Shown here piece after piece: positions 7,842 through 17,123 of a DNA stretch of 64,000 nt. The stretch spans positions 1 through 64,000 of the forward strand of contig LNEL01000030.1 in assembly GCA_001464935.1 (NCBI GenBank), written 5' to 3'. Made by a program: the position numbers and the translations under genes. The notes beneath the pieces were generated by a model that saw only the letters and a list, made by a program, of their open reading frames with translations, was not told where the DNA came from and made no database searches. Source of the stretch: Gammaproteobacteria bacterium Ga0077536. GTDB taxonomy: Bacteria > Pseudomonadota > Gammaproteobacteria > Ga0077536. Position 1 is the stretch's first letter. The number at the start of each line of letters is the position of its first letter.

Positions 7842-8822
7842 ATGCAGGCGGCGATCTACGAACGAACGGGCCCGGCGCGCGAGGTGCTGGCCGTGGTCGA
7901 GCTGCCGGACCCGACGCCGGCCGCGGGCGAAGTCAGGATCAGGCTCGTGACCTCCGGGGTGAACCCCAGTGACGTCAAGACGCGCACCGGCCTGCGCAGC
8001 GCGGCGCTGCCCTACCCGCGCATCATTCCGCACAGCGACGGCGCCGGCGTCATCGACGCGGTCGGTGCGGGCGTCCCCGCAAGCCGCATCGGCGAGCGGG
8101 TATGGACGTGGAATGCCGCCTGGGGCCGCGCGCACGGCACCGCGGCAGGTTTCGTCACGCTGCCCTCGGCGCAGGCGGTGCCGTTGCCGTCGTCAATCTC
8201 GTTCGCAGCCGGCGCCTGTCTCGGCATCCCGGCGCTGACGGCGTGGTTCGCCGTGGCGATGGACGGCGGTGTCGCAGGCCGGGACGTGCTCGTCACCGGC
8301 GGCGCCGGCGCGGTCGGCCACTACGCGGTGCAGTTCGCGAAGGCCGTCGGCGCGCGCGTCATCGCGACCGTCAGCAGCCCGGCGAAAGCGGCGCTGGCGC
8401 GCGCGGCGGGCGCGGATACGGTGATCAATTACCGCGAGGAAGACGTCGTCGCCCGGGTGCTCGCGGCCACCGACGGCCGCGGCGTCGATCGCGTGATCGA
8501 AGTCGATCTCGCCGCCAACATCGCGGCCGCCATCGGCGCCGTGAAGCCCGACGGCGACATCGTCCCCTACGGGTCCGGGGCGTGGGAGATCCCCGTGCCG
8601 TTCATCGGCTCGGTGCTGAAGAACATCCGCTACCGCTTCTTCATCGTCTACAACCTGTCACCTGCCGATCGCGCCGCCGCGCTGTGCGGCCTCACGCGCG
8701 CGCTCGAAGCCGGGACCCTGCAGCATCACCTCGGCCCGACCTTCGCGCTGCGCGACATCGCCGCCGCACACGAGGCGGTCGAGGCCGGCGCGACAGGCAA
8801 CGTCATCGTCACGCTCGACTGA
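7842..8822 (+). CDS. NADPH:quinone oxidoreductase-like MDR protein
   Basis: 326 residues of the medium-chain dehydrogenase/reductase superfamily, quinone oxidoreductase (zeta-crystallin) branch. An N-terminal GroES-like domain holds GVNPSDVKTRTG; the Rossmann fold has VTGGAGAVGHYAVQFAKAVGARV near residue 148. The zinc ligands of alcohol dehydrogenases are absent, as in this branch. Expected reaction: NADPH-dependent reduction of quinones or alpha,beta-unsaturated ketones. It is 16 bp from the following NicX/M29-like gene, suggesting an operon with it and the acyl-CoA genes downstream. Confidence 0.82.
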   Translation: MQAAIYERTGPAREVLAVVELPDPTPAAGEVRIRLVTSGVNPSDVKTRTGLRSAALPYPRIIPHSDGAGVIDAVGAGVPASRIGERVWTWNAAWGRAHGTAAGFVTLPSAQAVPLPSSISFAAGACLGIPALTAWFAVAMDGGVAGRDVLVTGGAGAVGHYAVQFAKAVGARVIATVSSPAKAALARAAGADTVINYREEDVVARVLAATDGRGVDRVIEVDLAANIAAAIGAVKPDGDIVPYGSGAWEIPVPFIGSVLKNIRYRFFIVYNLSPADRAAALCGLTRALEAGTLQHHLGPTFALRDIAAAHEAVEAGATGNVIVTLD

Positions 8823-8838
8823 ACGCCGGAGCCCGCCC

Positions 8839-9879
8839 ATGCTGAGTGATCGCATCGAAGCCAAGTGGATAGACGCTTTCGCGAACGTGTTCGCCCTGTG
8901 CAAGGTGGCGCCCGGCGATCCCGTCGCGGTGCTGTCCGAAACGCAGTCGCGCGACCTCAATGTGCAGCTCGCGCTGCTCGCGCTGCATCGCCTGCAGGCC
9001 GTGCCCTGCCAGGTGGTCGTGCCGACGCCGCGCCAGACCGCACCGGTGCCGGTACGATCGACCGGCGCCTCGCAGGCCCTGCACGGACAGGCCGTCGCGG
9101 TGGCGGCGCTGAAAGCCTCGACGCTCGTCGTCGACCTCACGCTCGAAGGTCTGCTGCACGCCCCGGAGCTGCCGGCAATCCTCAGTGCTGGCGCGCGCGT
9201 GCTGATGATCTCGAACGAACATCCGGAAGCGCTCGAACGCCTGCTGCCCGATCCCGCGCACGAGGCGCAGGTGAAGGCTGCAATCAGACGCTGCAAGGCG
9301 GCGCAGCGCATGCAGGTGACCTCCCGCGCCGGCACCGATCTCGACATCGTGCTCGAAGGCGCGCGCAATGCCGGCGTCTGGGGCTGGTGCGATCGCCCCG
9401 GCACGGTCGCGCACTGGCCGGGCGGCATCGTCGTCAACTTCCCGCGGGCCGGCTCGGTCAACGGACGCCTCGTGCTCGACGCCGGTGACATCAATCTCAC
9501 GTTCAAACGGTACCTCGAGCGCCCGGTCGAGCTGGTGATCGAAGAGGATTACATCACCGACATCCGCGGCGACGGCACCGACGCCGAGCTGATGCGGCGC
9601 TATTTCGCCGCGTGGGGCGACCGCAACGCGTATGCGACGAGCCATGTCGGCTGGGGACTCAATCCCGGCGCGCGCTACGAGTCGCTCGCGATGTACGACC
9701 AGCGCGACACCAATGGCACCGAGATCCGCGCCTATGCCGGCAATTTTCTCTATTCGACCGGCGCGAACGAATTCGCCGGGCGCTTTACCGAAGGCCATTT
9801 CGATCTGCCGGTGCGCGGCTGCACGATCGCGCTCGACGGCGACGCCGTGGTGCGTGATGGCGTGCTCGTGACAGGCTGA
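8839..9879 (+). CDS. NicX / M29 aminopeptidase-like protein
   Basis: 346 residues resembling the M29 leucyl-aminopeptidase-like group to which NicX (2,5-dihydroxypyridine 5,6-dioxygenase, nicotinate pathway) belongs. Features are the C-terminal metal-site regions: EEDYITDIRGDGTDAELMRR, SHVGWGLNPGARYE and NEFAGRFTEGHFDLPV, with Glu/His/Asp in the family's places. Family members are non-haem iron dioxygenases or metallopeptidase-like proteins; which one this is cannot be told. It sits between the MDR reductase and an acyl-CoA dehydrogenase, so a ring-cleavage or hydrolytic step in a catabolic pathway is likelier than general peptide turnover. Start ATG 8839 follows the previous stop by 16 bp. 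Confidence 0.6.
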   Translation: MLSDRIEAKWIDAFANVFALCKVAPGDPVAVLSETQSRDLNVQLALLALHRLQAVPCQVVVPTPRQTAPVPVRSTGASQALHGQAVAVAALKASTLVVDLTLEGLLHAPELPAILSAGARVLMISNEHPEALERLLPDPAHEAQVKAAIRRCKAAQRMQVTSRAGTDLDIVLEGARNAGVWGWCDRPGTVAHWPGGIVVNFPRAGSVNGRLVLDAGDINLTFKRYLERPVELVIEEDYITDIRGDGTDAELMRRYFAAWGDRNAYATSHVGWGLNPGARYESLAMYDQRDTNGTEIRAYAGNFLYSTGANEFAGRFTEGHFDLPVRGCTIALDGDAVVRDGVLVTG

Positions 9880-9910
9880 ACGCGCCCGGCAGCGGCGCCC
9901 CTTCAAACCG

Positions 9911-11173
9911 ATGACTGCGGACACCCCGATGAAGCCCGACGCGCCCCTCTTCGAGCCCGATGAATTCGGTCTGACTGAACACGAGCGCGCGCTGACGACC
10001 CGCGCGCGCGAACTCGCACAGTCGACCTTTACCGCGCGCGCCGCCACATTCGATCGCGAGGCGCGCTTCCCGACCGAGAACTACGCCGATCTGCATCGCG
10101 CGGGCCTGCTCGCGATCTGTGTGCCACGCGAACACGGCGGTGAAGGGGCGAGCTTTCGCGCCTACATGCTGAGCGCGGCGGAAATCGGCCGCTACTGCGG
10201 CGCGACCGCATTGACCTGGAACATGCACGTCTGCTCGACGCTGTGGACGGGCCCGCTGACCGACGACCTCGGCCTCGATCCCGACACGCGGGCACAGCAC
10301 GACGTGCGCCGCCGCCTCCACTACGAACGCATCGTGCAGCGCGGCGCGGTGTATTCGCAGTCGTTCTCCGAAGGCAATGCCGCGGCATCAGGCAGCGCCG
10401 CCTTCTCGACGACCGCGCGCAAAGTCGACGGCGGCTGGATCGTCAACGGCACGAAGATCTTTGCGTCGTTGTCCGGCAATGCGCACTACTACGGCATCCT
10501 GTGCACCGAGATGACGGACGCGCACACGGTGTCGCGTCGCCAGACCGCCTACCTCGCGGTGCCCGCCGACGCCGACGGCGTGCAGGTCACTGGCAGCTGG
10601 GATCCGCTCGGCATGCGCGGCACGGTTTCGCGCAATCTCGAGTTCAGGGACGTCTTCGTGCCCGAGCACGAGGCGCTGATGCCGGCCGGTCACTACTACC
10701 AGGCCGTCACACGCTGGCCGCACATGTTCATGACCCTGACGCCGACCTACATCGGCATCGCGCAGGCCGCGTACGACTTCACCGTACGCTACCTCCGCGG
10801 TGAATGGCCCGGCGCCCCGCTCGCGCGGCGCAGCGCGGCGGTCAAACAGTTGAACGTCGCCGACATGCGCATCCGGCTCGAGCAGACGAAGGCCCTGTGG
10901 TTCCGTGCGATCACCGATGCGCGGGTTGATCCGAGCCGCGACCAGGTGCAGCGCGCCTATTGCGCGCAGTTCAGCGCAATGGAGAATGCCAACGAACTGT
11001 GTCAGCTCGCCATCCGCACCTGCGGCGGGCAGTCGATGCTGAAGTCGCTGCCGCTCGAGCGGCTCTATCGCGACAGTCGCTGCGGCTCGCTGATGCTGCC
11101 GTGGAGCGCGGACCTGTGTCTGGAGCGTCTCGGCCGCGACACCCTTTATCTCCCGGGAGAATCCGACTCGTGA
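9911..11173 (+). CDS. Acyl-CoA dehydrogenase
   Basis: 420 residues with the three-part acyl-CoA dehydrogenase fold: N-terminal helices, a beta domain (SFSEGNAAASGSAAFSTTA and WIVNGTKIFASLSG, the FAD and substrate region) and a C-terminal helical domain ending in an RDSRCGSLMLPWSADLC segment. The usual catalytic 'YEG' Glu near the C-terminus is not evident, so substrate class is open. It uses FAD and passes electrons to ETF. Alternative starts ATG 9911 and ATG 9929; I used the first. The stop overlaps the GTG start of the acyl-CoA ligase (GTGA), implying translational coupling. Confidence 0.82.
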   Translation: MTADTPMKPDAPLFEPDEFGLTEHERALTTRARELAQSTFTARAATFDREARFPTENYADLHRAGLLAICVPREHGGEGASFRAYMLSAAEIGRYCGATALTWNMHVCSTLWTGPLTDDLGLDPDTRAQHDVRRRLHYERIVQRGAVYSQSFSEGNAAASGSAAFSTTARKVDGGWIVNGTKIFASLSGNAHYYGILCTEMTDAHTVSRRQTAYLAVPADADGVQVTGSWDPLGMRGTVSRNLEFRDVFVPEHEALMPAGHYYQAVTRWPHMFMTLTPTYIGIAQAAYDFTVRYLRGEWPGAPLARRSAAVKQLNVADMRIRLEQTKALWFRAITDARVDPSRDQVQRAYCAQFSAMENANELCQLAIRTCGGQSMLKSLPLERLYRDSRCGSLMLPWSADLCLERLGRDTLYLPGESDS

Positions 11174-12675
11174 TACCCATCGGCCGCTGGCTCGACGCGC
11201 ATGCGAAAGGCCAGGCCGCGGCGCTCCGCTTCGATCATCGAACGATTTCCTATCACACGCTCGCGGCCCAGGCCGCGCGGTTCGCGAGCCTGCTCGGCAG
11301 CTTGCCGGACGCCGGGGCAGGCGCACGCGTCGCCTACCTGGGCCACAACTCGCCCGAACAGATCGCGCTGCTCTTCGCCTGCGCGCGTGCAGGCTGCGCA
11401 CTGGTCCCGCTGAACTGGCGGCTGACCGCCGGCGAACTCGCAGAAGTCGTCGCCGATGCGGCGCCGTCGCTGCTGATCGTCGAAGGCGGCTGCCTGGACC
11501 TGCTGAGTGCACCGCTGCTCGCCGCTTGCGGCGGGCGCGTGTACGCCGTGCGCGCGCCCGGCGCGCCCTGGCCGGATCTGCACGCTGCCGTCGCGGACCT
11601 GGCGCCGGGCGAGGATTGCGTTGGCACGGCAGAGACGCCGCTGTTGCTGGTCTACACCTCGGGAACGACCGGCAAATCAAAAGGCAGCGTGCTGAGCCAG
11701 CGCGCAGTGGCGGCCAATGCCCGCAACTCGCAACTGATGCACGGACTGCATGCCCGGGACATCGTGCTGACCACGCTGCCGATGTTCCATGTCGGCGGCC
11801 TCAACATCCAGACCCTGCCGGCGCTCGCCTGCGGCGCGACGGTGGTGTTGCATGCGCGTTTCGATGCCGCCCTCACGCTGGCCGCGATCGCAGCCGAACG
11901 ACCCACGCTCAGCGTGCAGGTGCCGGCGACGATGCAGGCGCTGCTCGCCCAGCCGGCGTGGGCGACGACCGATCTGTCGAGCCTGCGCGCGGTGGCGACG
12001 GGCTCCACCGATGTGCCCGTCGAACTGATCGAAGCGTTCCACGCGCGACGGGTGCCGGTGATCCAGGTCTACGGGGCCACGGAGACGGCGCCGATCGCGA
12101 TCTTCCAGCGGATCGCCGATGCGTATCACAGCGTCGGCTCGATCGGACGCCCAGGGCCTGATACCGACATCCGGCTGGTCGACCCGGCGGGCCGCGACGT
12201 CGGGCCCGGATCGTCGGGGGAAATCCTGATCCGCGGGCCGCAGGTGTCGAGCGGCTACTGGCGGGATCCGGCCGCCACCGCCACGGCTTTTCGCGACGGC
12301 TGGTTCCACAGCGGCGACATCGCCGCACGCGACGACCAGGGTCGCTACTGGTTCCGCGATCGCATCAAGAACGTGATCATCTCCGGTGGCGAGAACGTCT
12401 ATCCCGCCGAGATCGAGCGCATCGCGCGACGCGCGCCGGGCATCGTCGACTGTGCTGTCGTGGGTCGGCCGGATGCGCAATGGGGCCAGGTACCGGTGCT
12501 GTTCGCCGTCACGGCCGATGCCGGCCTCGATCGCGCCGAACTCCAGAGCGTGTTCGTCAACGGCCTCGCCCGTTACAAGCATCCGAAGCTCGTGATCGAA
12601 ATCGACGCGCTGCCACGCACCGCGCTCGGCAAGGTTGACGTTGGCGCCTTGCGCGCCGCCGCGCTGGACGGCTGA
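11170..12675 (+). CDS. AMP-dependent acyl-CoA synthetase/ligase
   Basis: 501 residues of the ANL adenylating superfamily. Motifs: phosphate-binding YTSGTTGKSKG from residue 162, YGATETAP in the middle, WFHSGDIAARD, the hinge RIKNVIISGGENVYPAEIE and the catalytic C-terminal Lys488 in ALGKVDV. It activates a carboxylic acid to its acyl-AMP and then acyl-CoA. The start is GTG 11170, overlapping the acyl-CoA dehydrogenase stop by four bases; a longer frame upstream has no coding character. Coupling with the dehydrogenase suggests that its CoA ester is that enzyme's substrate. Confidence 0.88.
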   Translation: MIPIGRWLDAHAKGQAAALRFDHRTISYHTLAAQAARFASLLGSLPDAGAGARVAYLGHNSPEQIALLFACARAGCALVPLNWRLTAGELAEVVADAAPSLLIVEGGCLDLLSAPLLAACGGRVYAVRAPGAPWPDLHAAVADLAPGEDCVGTAETPLLLVYTSGTTGKSKGSVLSQRAVAANARNSQLMHGLHARDIVLTTLPMFHVGGLNIQTLPALACGATVVLHARFDAALTLAAIAAERPTLSVQVPATMQALLAQPAWATTDLSSLRAVATGSTDVPVELIEAFHARRVPVIQVYGATETAPIAIFQRIADAYHSVGSIGRPGPDTDIRLVDPAGRDVGPGSSGEILIRGPQVSSGYWRDPAATATAFRDGWFHSGDIAARDDQGRYWFRDRIKNVIISGGENVYPAEIERIARRAPGIVDCAVVGRPDAQWGQVPVLFAVTADAGLDRAELQSVFVNGLARYKHPKLVIEIDALPRTALGKVDVGALRAAALDG

Positions 12676-12793
12676 GCACGCAGCGGCAGACCGGACGCCG
12701 CGGGCGCTCGCGGCGGTTTCGACGAGCCTGTTAGACTTCAGCACGCGCAGGGCTCCCCGGCCGTGCACGACATCCAATCTCTGGAGGATCTCG

Positions 12794-14650
12794 ATGAAGC
12801 GTTCCCTGTGCGGCGTCCTCGCACTCTGTGTCCCGCTTGCCGGCGTCGCCGAAGAAGCCGTGGCGCCGGATCCGGAGAATACCGTCTGGCCCAGTTACAA
12901 CGGCAACGTCAACGGCCAGCGCTTTGCGGATCTCCGTCAGATCAACACCGGCAACGTCGCACAGCTCGGCGAGATATGCCGCCTGAAGGTCGAGGATGCT
13001 GGTTCGTTTCATACCGGCATCCTGCAGATCGACGGCACGCTTTACTTCACGACCGCCACCGACACGCTGGCCGTCGACGCGACGAACTGCGCGCTGCGCT
13101 GGCGTCATCACTACGAGACGCAGGAGCACGGCGGGACGGCGCTGCAGGTCAACCGCGGCGTCGCCTACGCGAACAACAAGCTGTTTCGCGGCACCGTCGA
13201 TGGCCGTCTGCTGGCCATCGACGCCACGAGCGGCAAGACCGTCTGGCAGTACCAGATCGGCGACCCGCTGCAGGGCGAGTTCTTCGCCGCCGCCCCCCAG
13301 GTGTTCCAGGGACTCGTGATCATCGGCGCCGCCGGCGGCGACTGGGGCATCCGCGGCCGCGTGATGGCCTTCGACGTCGAGACCGGCCGCGAAGCCTGGC
13401 GCTTCTACACGATTCCGCAGGGTGACGATCCGGGCGCGGAGTCGTGGAAGAACGCGCCGAGCGCGCGCTACGGCGGCGGCGGCACCTGGACCACCTACAC
13501 GCTGGACATGGCGGCCGGCGAAGTCTTCATTCCGGTCGGCAATCCGGCGCCGGACTTTCTGCCCGAACATCGCCCGGGCGAGAACCTGTATTCGAACAGC
13601 CTCGTCGTGCTCGATGCCGCGACCGGCAAGCTGAAGTGGTATCACCAGTTGCTGTCGAACGACGGCCTCGATCTCGACCTCGGCGCGGCGCCCGCGCTCT
13701 ACTTCAACGGCAAGGGCGAGCGCATGGTCGCCTTCGGCGGCAAGGATGGCTATCTCTACGGCGTGAACCGCGAAACGAAAGAACGCGTGTTCAAAACCCC
13801 GGTGACCACGATCACCGAACCGAAGCAGGTGCCGGGCACGAACGCCTGGGAACTGTGCCCCGGCATTCTCGGTGGCGTCGAGTGGAACGGGCCGGCTTTC
13901 GATCGCGCCAACAACCATGTCATCGTCGGTGCCGTCGACTGGTGCGCGCAGATGACACGCGACGAGGAGTTCCAGTTCAAGCCCGGCACTTTCAATTTCG
14001 GCGGCAGCTACAAGCAGCTCGACCAGAGTCGCGGCTGGATCGTCGCAGTCGATGCGGACACGGGTGTCGAGCGCTGGAAGTACGAAACGCCGGCGCCACA
14101 GATCTCGGGCATTACGCCGACGGCGGGCGGCCTGGTGTTCGCCGGTGACACCGCTGGCAACTTCGTCGCGCTCGACAGCAAGACCGGCAGCAAACTCTAT
14201 GGTGTCGACACCGGTGGCGCTCATGCGGGCGGCGTCATCACCTACATGCGCGACAACCGGCAGTATGTCGCCTTTGCATCCGGCAACGTGTCGCGCCTGA
14301 CTTTCGGCGTCGTCGGCAGCCCGACGCTGCTGATCTACGGACTCGGCGGCAAGGCGCCGGCGCCTGTCGCCGCGGCCGCCGCCGGCAGCCCGACGCATGC
14401 GCCCGATCTCGCGGCCGGTGCCGGCCTCTACGGCAAGGTCTGTGCGAGCTGCCACGGCGCGCAGGCCGAAGGGGGTGTCGGCCCGACCTTGAAAGGCCTC
14501 GCCCAGCGTCTCGATTTCGATGCCACCGTGCACTGGATCGAGAACCCGTCCGCCGTGAAACCGGGCACGGCGATGCCCAGGCTCTTTCCGTCGCCGCTCG
14601 ACGCGCAGATGGTGCGCGATGTCGCGGCTTACGTGCAGACGCTGAAGTAA
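12794..14650 (+). CDS. PQQ-dependent quinoprotein dehydrogenase with C-terminal cytochrome c domain
   Basis: 618 residues. Signal peptide residues 1-20 (cleavage near GVA-EE), then an eight-bladed quinoprotein propeller with repeated blade endings (KTVWQYQ, REAWRFY, KLKWYH, VERWKYE), then a c-type haem domain with CASCH at 550-554 and a Met ligand candidate in GTAMPRL. It oxidises an alcohol or aldehyde in the periplasm and passes electrons through its haem to the respiratory chain. GGAGG at 12783-12787 fixes the ATG 12794 start. No PQQ biosynthesis genes are in the window. Substrate unknown; the adjacent ligase may act on the acid it produces. Confidence 0.85.
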   Translation: MKRSLCGVLALCVPLAGVAEEAVAPDPENTVWPSYNGNVNGQRFADLRQINTGNVAQLGEICRLKVEDAGSFHTGILQIDGTLYFTTATDTLAVDATNCALRWRHHYETQEHGGTALQVNRGVAYANNKLFRGTVDGRLLAIDATSGKTVWQYQIGDPLQGEFFAAAPQVFQGLVIIGAAGGDWGIRGRVMAFDVETGREAWRFYTIPQGDDPGAESWKNAPSARYGGGGTWTTYTLDMAAGEVFIPVGNPAPDFLPEHRPGENLYSNSLVVLDAATGKLKWYHQLLSNDGLDLDLGAAPALYFNGKGERMVAFGGKDGYLYGVNRETKERVFKTPVTTITEPKQVPGTNAWELCPGILGGVEWNGPAFDRANNHVIVGAVDWCAQMTRDEEFQFKPGTFNFGGSYKQLDQSRGWIVAVDADTGVERWKYETPAPQISGITPTAGGLVFAGDTAGNFVALDSKTGSKLYGVDTGGAHAGGVITYMRDNRQYVAFASGNVSRLTFGVVGSPTLLIYGLGGKAPAPVAAAAAGSPTHAPDLAAGAGLYGKVCASCHGAQAEGGVGPTLKGLAQRLDFDATVHWIENPSAVKPGTAMPRLFPSPLDAQMVRDVAAYVQTLK

Positions 14651-14661
14651 GCCGCAGTCAG

Positions 14662-15225
14662 ATGACCAGTCCGGCACCCGATCCCGCATGTCAGGCCCCG
14701 GCCTTCGCCGCGGTCGCCCTGCCCTTCGAAGCCGATGCGGGCGGCTGGCTCGCGCGCATCGTCGAGCGCCTGCTGGCAGCGGGCTATGCGATTGGCGGCG
14801 TGAACACCGCCGACCTCGACGACGGTCCCTGGGAATGTCGCAAGCCGATGTACCTGCGCGATCTGCTGAGCGGCGAGCGCATCAAGATTTCGCAGGATCT
14901 CGGCCCTGCCGCTGAAGGCTGCGCGCTCGACACGGGCCAGCTCGCGCTCGCGGGGCAGGCGATCTACCGCGCGATCGAAGCGGGCGTTGCGCTGATCGTC
15001 GTCAACAAGTTCGGCGCCCAGGAAGCCGCCGGCAACGGCCTGCGCGACGAACTGCTCGCGGCCGCCGAAGCCGGCGTGCCGGTGCTGACCACGGTGAAGC
15101 CGGAGATGGTGCCGGCGTGGCAGGAATTCGTCGGCGAACTCGGCACCCTGCTCCCGCCCGACGTAGCCGCGGTTGAGTCCTGGTGCCGGGAGATCTGTGA
15201 CGTACGCGGCGGGGAGCGGGCTTGA
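14662..15225 (+). CDS. DUF2478 family protein
   Basis: 187 residues with the DUF2478 pattern: an N-terminal beta-strand opening, a central RDLLSGERIKISQDLG, and VVNKFGAQEAAGNGLRDEL followed by GVPVLTTVKPE and a 'W..F.GE.GTLLP' ending. DUF2478 proteins look like degenerate P-loop proteins and are often found near molybdenum-transport or nitrogen-metabolism genes; the function is unestablished. It starts 11 bp after the quinoprotein gene and probably shares its transcript. The coding region ends at the 181-bp inverted repeat element. Confidence 0.7.
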   Translation: MTSPAPDPACQAPAFAAVALPFEADAGGWLARIVERLLAAGYAIGGVNTADLDDGPWECRKPMYLRDLLSGERIKISQDLGPAAEGCALDTGQLALAGQAIYRAIEAGVALIVVNKFGAQEAAGNGLRDELLAAAEAGVPVLTTVKPEMVPAWQEFVGELGTLLPPDVAAVESWCREICDVRGGERA

Positions 15226-15231
15226 CGTTTT

Positions 15232-15412
15232 TTGGCCACCGAGAACACCGAGAACACAGAGGAAGACGGGCTGGAAATTCGACTGTGAAAGGCGTGGTCG
15301 CCAACTGAGTAGCCATTTATCGGAGTGCGGGAAATTGCGCTACCGTCCGGGAAGTGCGCCACTCCATTTTCATTATTTCTTCCTCGGTGTTCTCGGTGTT
15401 CTCGGTGGCCAA
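15232..15412. repeat. 181-bp inverted-repeat element (MITE/REP-like) between convergent genes
   Basis: The left arm at 15232-15266 and the right arm at 15378-15412 are reverse complements over 35 bp with a single mismatch. Each arm begins TTGGCCACC and carries a 9-nt tandem motif GAGAACACC repeated. The 111-nt centre has no coding potential. A second, shorter inverted pair (AGTGCGGGAAATT at 15324-15336 against AATTCCCCCGCACT at 15411-15424) overlaps the right end. The base composition of the arms is unlike the neighbouring genes. It fills the gap between two convergent genes and could act as a bidirectional transcription end or be a dispersed non-autonomous element; no target-site duplication is evident. 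Confidence 0.7.
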
Positions 15413-15423
15413 TTCCCCCGCAC

Positions 15424-17085
15424 TCATTCAGTCCCGACGACGATCTCGATCAGGTTCGGCCGGCACGAGGCGATGCCTTCCCTCACCGCGTCGTGGATCT
15501 CGGACACGCCTGCGAGGCGTCGCGCCGGCACGCCCATTGATCGCGCGAGGCTCGGAAAATCGATCGGCGGTGTCGTGATGTCCATGCCGATGAACTGCCC
15601 GGTGCGGACCGACAGGTAGTGCGGCTGCGAGCGCATGAAGTTCTTCAGGATGTTGTACTCGCGGTTGTTGATGACGATGAAGGTCACCGGCAGATCTTCG
15701 TGTGCCGCCGTCCACAGCGCCTGCGGCGAATACATCGCCGCGCCATCGCCGACGAGCGACACCACCGGCTGACGCCCGAGTCCGAGCGAGAAGCCGACGG
15801 CGGCGGGCATGCCCCAGCCGAGCGCACCGCCGCGCAGGAACGAGTACTGGCGGGTGGAGCTGTTGTTGAGGAAGGCGCGCAGATGGCGCGCGGTCGCGAT
15901 CGCCTCGTCGACGATCGGCGTACCGCCGATGCTGGTCGCGAGCGCGCGGGCGGCGACGATCGGGTGGAGGTCGGGGAGATCGGCAAGCTGGCTCGCCCGC
16001 TCGTCGAGGGCTTGCCGGCTCGCCGCGAACTCGAGCCTGGCAGCGTTGCCGGCGGCCATGTAAGCGTCTTCCCGCGGCGAGATGCGCTTGCCGATCTGCT
16101 CGTTCAGCGCGCGCAGCGAGCGCTCGATGTCGCCGACCACCGACAGCTTCGACGGAAACGTGCGGCCCAGATCGCGACCGTCGACCGACAGCTGGAAGAG
16201 CTCGCAGCCTTCGGGCAGCGCGGACGCATCCGAATACAGGATCGTGATGAACGATTTGCCACCGAGCGCGAACACACAGTCGAAACCGCGCATCGCCTCG
16301 GCGATGTCGACCGCGCGCGTCGGCAGGTTGCCGCGCCACAGGTAGTGGCTGGTCGGATACGGAATGTGCGCCGGCCACGACGAGCCGAACACGGGCGCAG
16401 CGAGCAGTTCGGCGAGGCGCACGACTTCCTTGTACGCGTCGTTGTAGGAAATTTCGTCACCGGCGACGATGGCGACCTTGCCCGGCGCGACCGCGGTCAG
16501 TTCCTTCGCGAGTTCGGCGAGCGACCCCGCGACGGGGCGGCGGTCGACGTGCGAGGTGCGCTGCACGTGCACGGCGCTGCTCGCCTCCATCACGTCCATC
16601 GGCAGCGACAGGAATACCGGGCCGCGTGGCGGCGCCATGCAGTCCTGGAAGGCGCGATGCATGAGGATGGCGATCTGGTCAGGCGAGGTGATCTCGAGCG
16701 CCCACTTGCACGCGGGGCGCGCAATCGACACCAGATCGCCCTGCAGCAGCGGATCGGTGATCGCATGGCGCGAGTCCTGCTGGCCGGCCGTCACGATCAG
16801 CGGCGTGCCGGACGTGAAGGCGTTCAGCAGGTTGCCCATGCCATGGCCCAGACCGCCGGCGGTGTGCAGATTGACGAAGCCGGGCTTGCCCGAGGCCTGG
16901 GCGTAGCCGTCGGCCATTGCCACCACGCTCGCTTCCTGCAGGCCGAGCACGTAGTGCAGCCGTGTGCGATCGGTCAGCGCATCAATCAGCGGCAGTTCGG
17001 TCGTGCCGGGATTGCCGAACACGTATTCGCAGTCTTCGCTCTCGAGCACGTCGAGCAGGATGTTGGCACCGGTGCGCATGATCAT
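15424..17085 (-). CDS. Thiamine-pyrophosphate enzyme, benzoylformate decarboxylase-like
   Basis: 553 residues with the three-domain TPP fold. N-terminal: VFGNPGTTELPL, then LQEASVVAMADGYAQASG with the catalytic Glu, and NLHTAGG, whose His matches the active-site His of benzoylformate decarboxylase. The cofactor motif is GDG 446-448 through Asn473-Asn474. The middle-domain active-site His region of benzoylformate decarboxylase is not obvious, and the N-terminal Ser is Thr, so the true substrate may differ: another 2-oxo acid, or a 2-hydroxyacyl-CoA lyase-like reaction. AGGAAG lies upstream of ATG 17085. It is 38 bp downstream of the double acyl-CoA dehydrogenase, same strand. Confidence 0.75.
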   Translation of the reverse strand: MIMRTGANILLDVLESEDCEYVFGNPGTTELPLIDALTDRTRLHYVLGLQEASVVAMADGYAQASGKPGFVNLHTAGGLGHGMGNLLNAFTSGTPLIVTAGQQDSRHAITDPLLQGDLVSIARPACKWALEITSPDQIAILMHRAFQDCMAPPRGPVFLSLPMDVMEASSAVHVQRTSHVDRRPVAGSLAELAKELTAVAPGKVAIVAGDEISYNDAYKEVVRLAELLAAPVFGSSWPAHIPYPTSHYLWRGNLPTRAVDIAEAMRGFDCVFALGGKSFITILYSDASALPEGCELFQLSVDGRDLGRTFPSKLSVVGDIERSLRALNEQIGKRISPREDAYMAAGNAARLEFAASRQALDERASQLADLPDLHPIVAARALATSIGGTPIVDEAIATARHLRAFLNNSSTRQYSFLRGGALGWGMPAAVGFSLGLGRQPVVSLVGDGAAMYSPQALWTAAHEDLPVTFIVINNREYNILKNFMRSQPHYLSVRTGQFIGMDITTPPIDFPSLARSMGVPARRLAGVSEIHDAVREGIASCRPNLIEIVVGTE

Positions 17086-17123
17086 CTGGGGGCTTCCTAT
17101 TCGGGGCGGCGGACGCCGCGCGT

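Noticed and set aside
12697-12714. Hairpin GCCGCG/CGCGGC after the acyl-CoA ligase
   Set aside because: Only six pairs and no T-tract, so not supported as a terminator in this GC-rich DNA.
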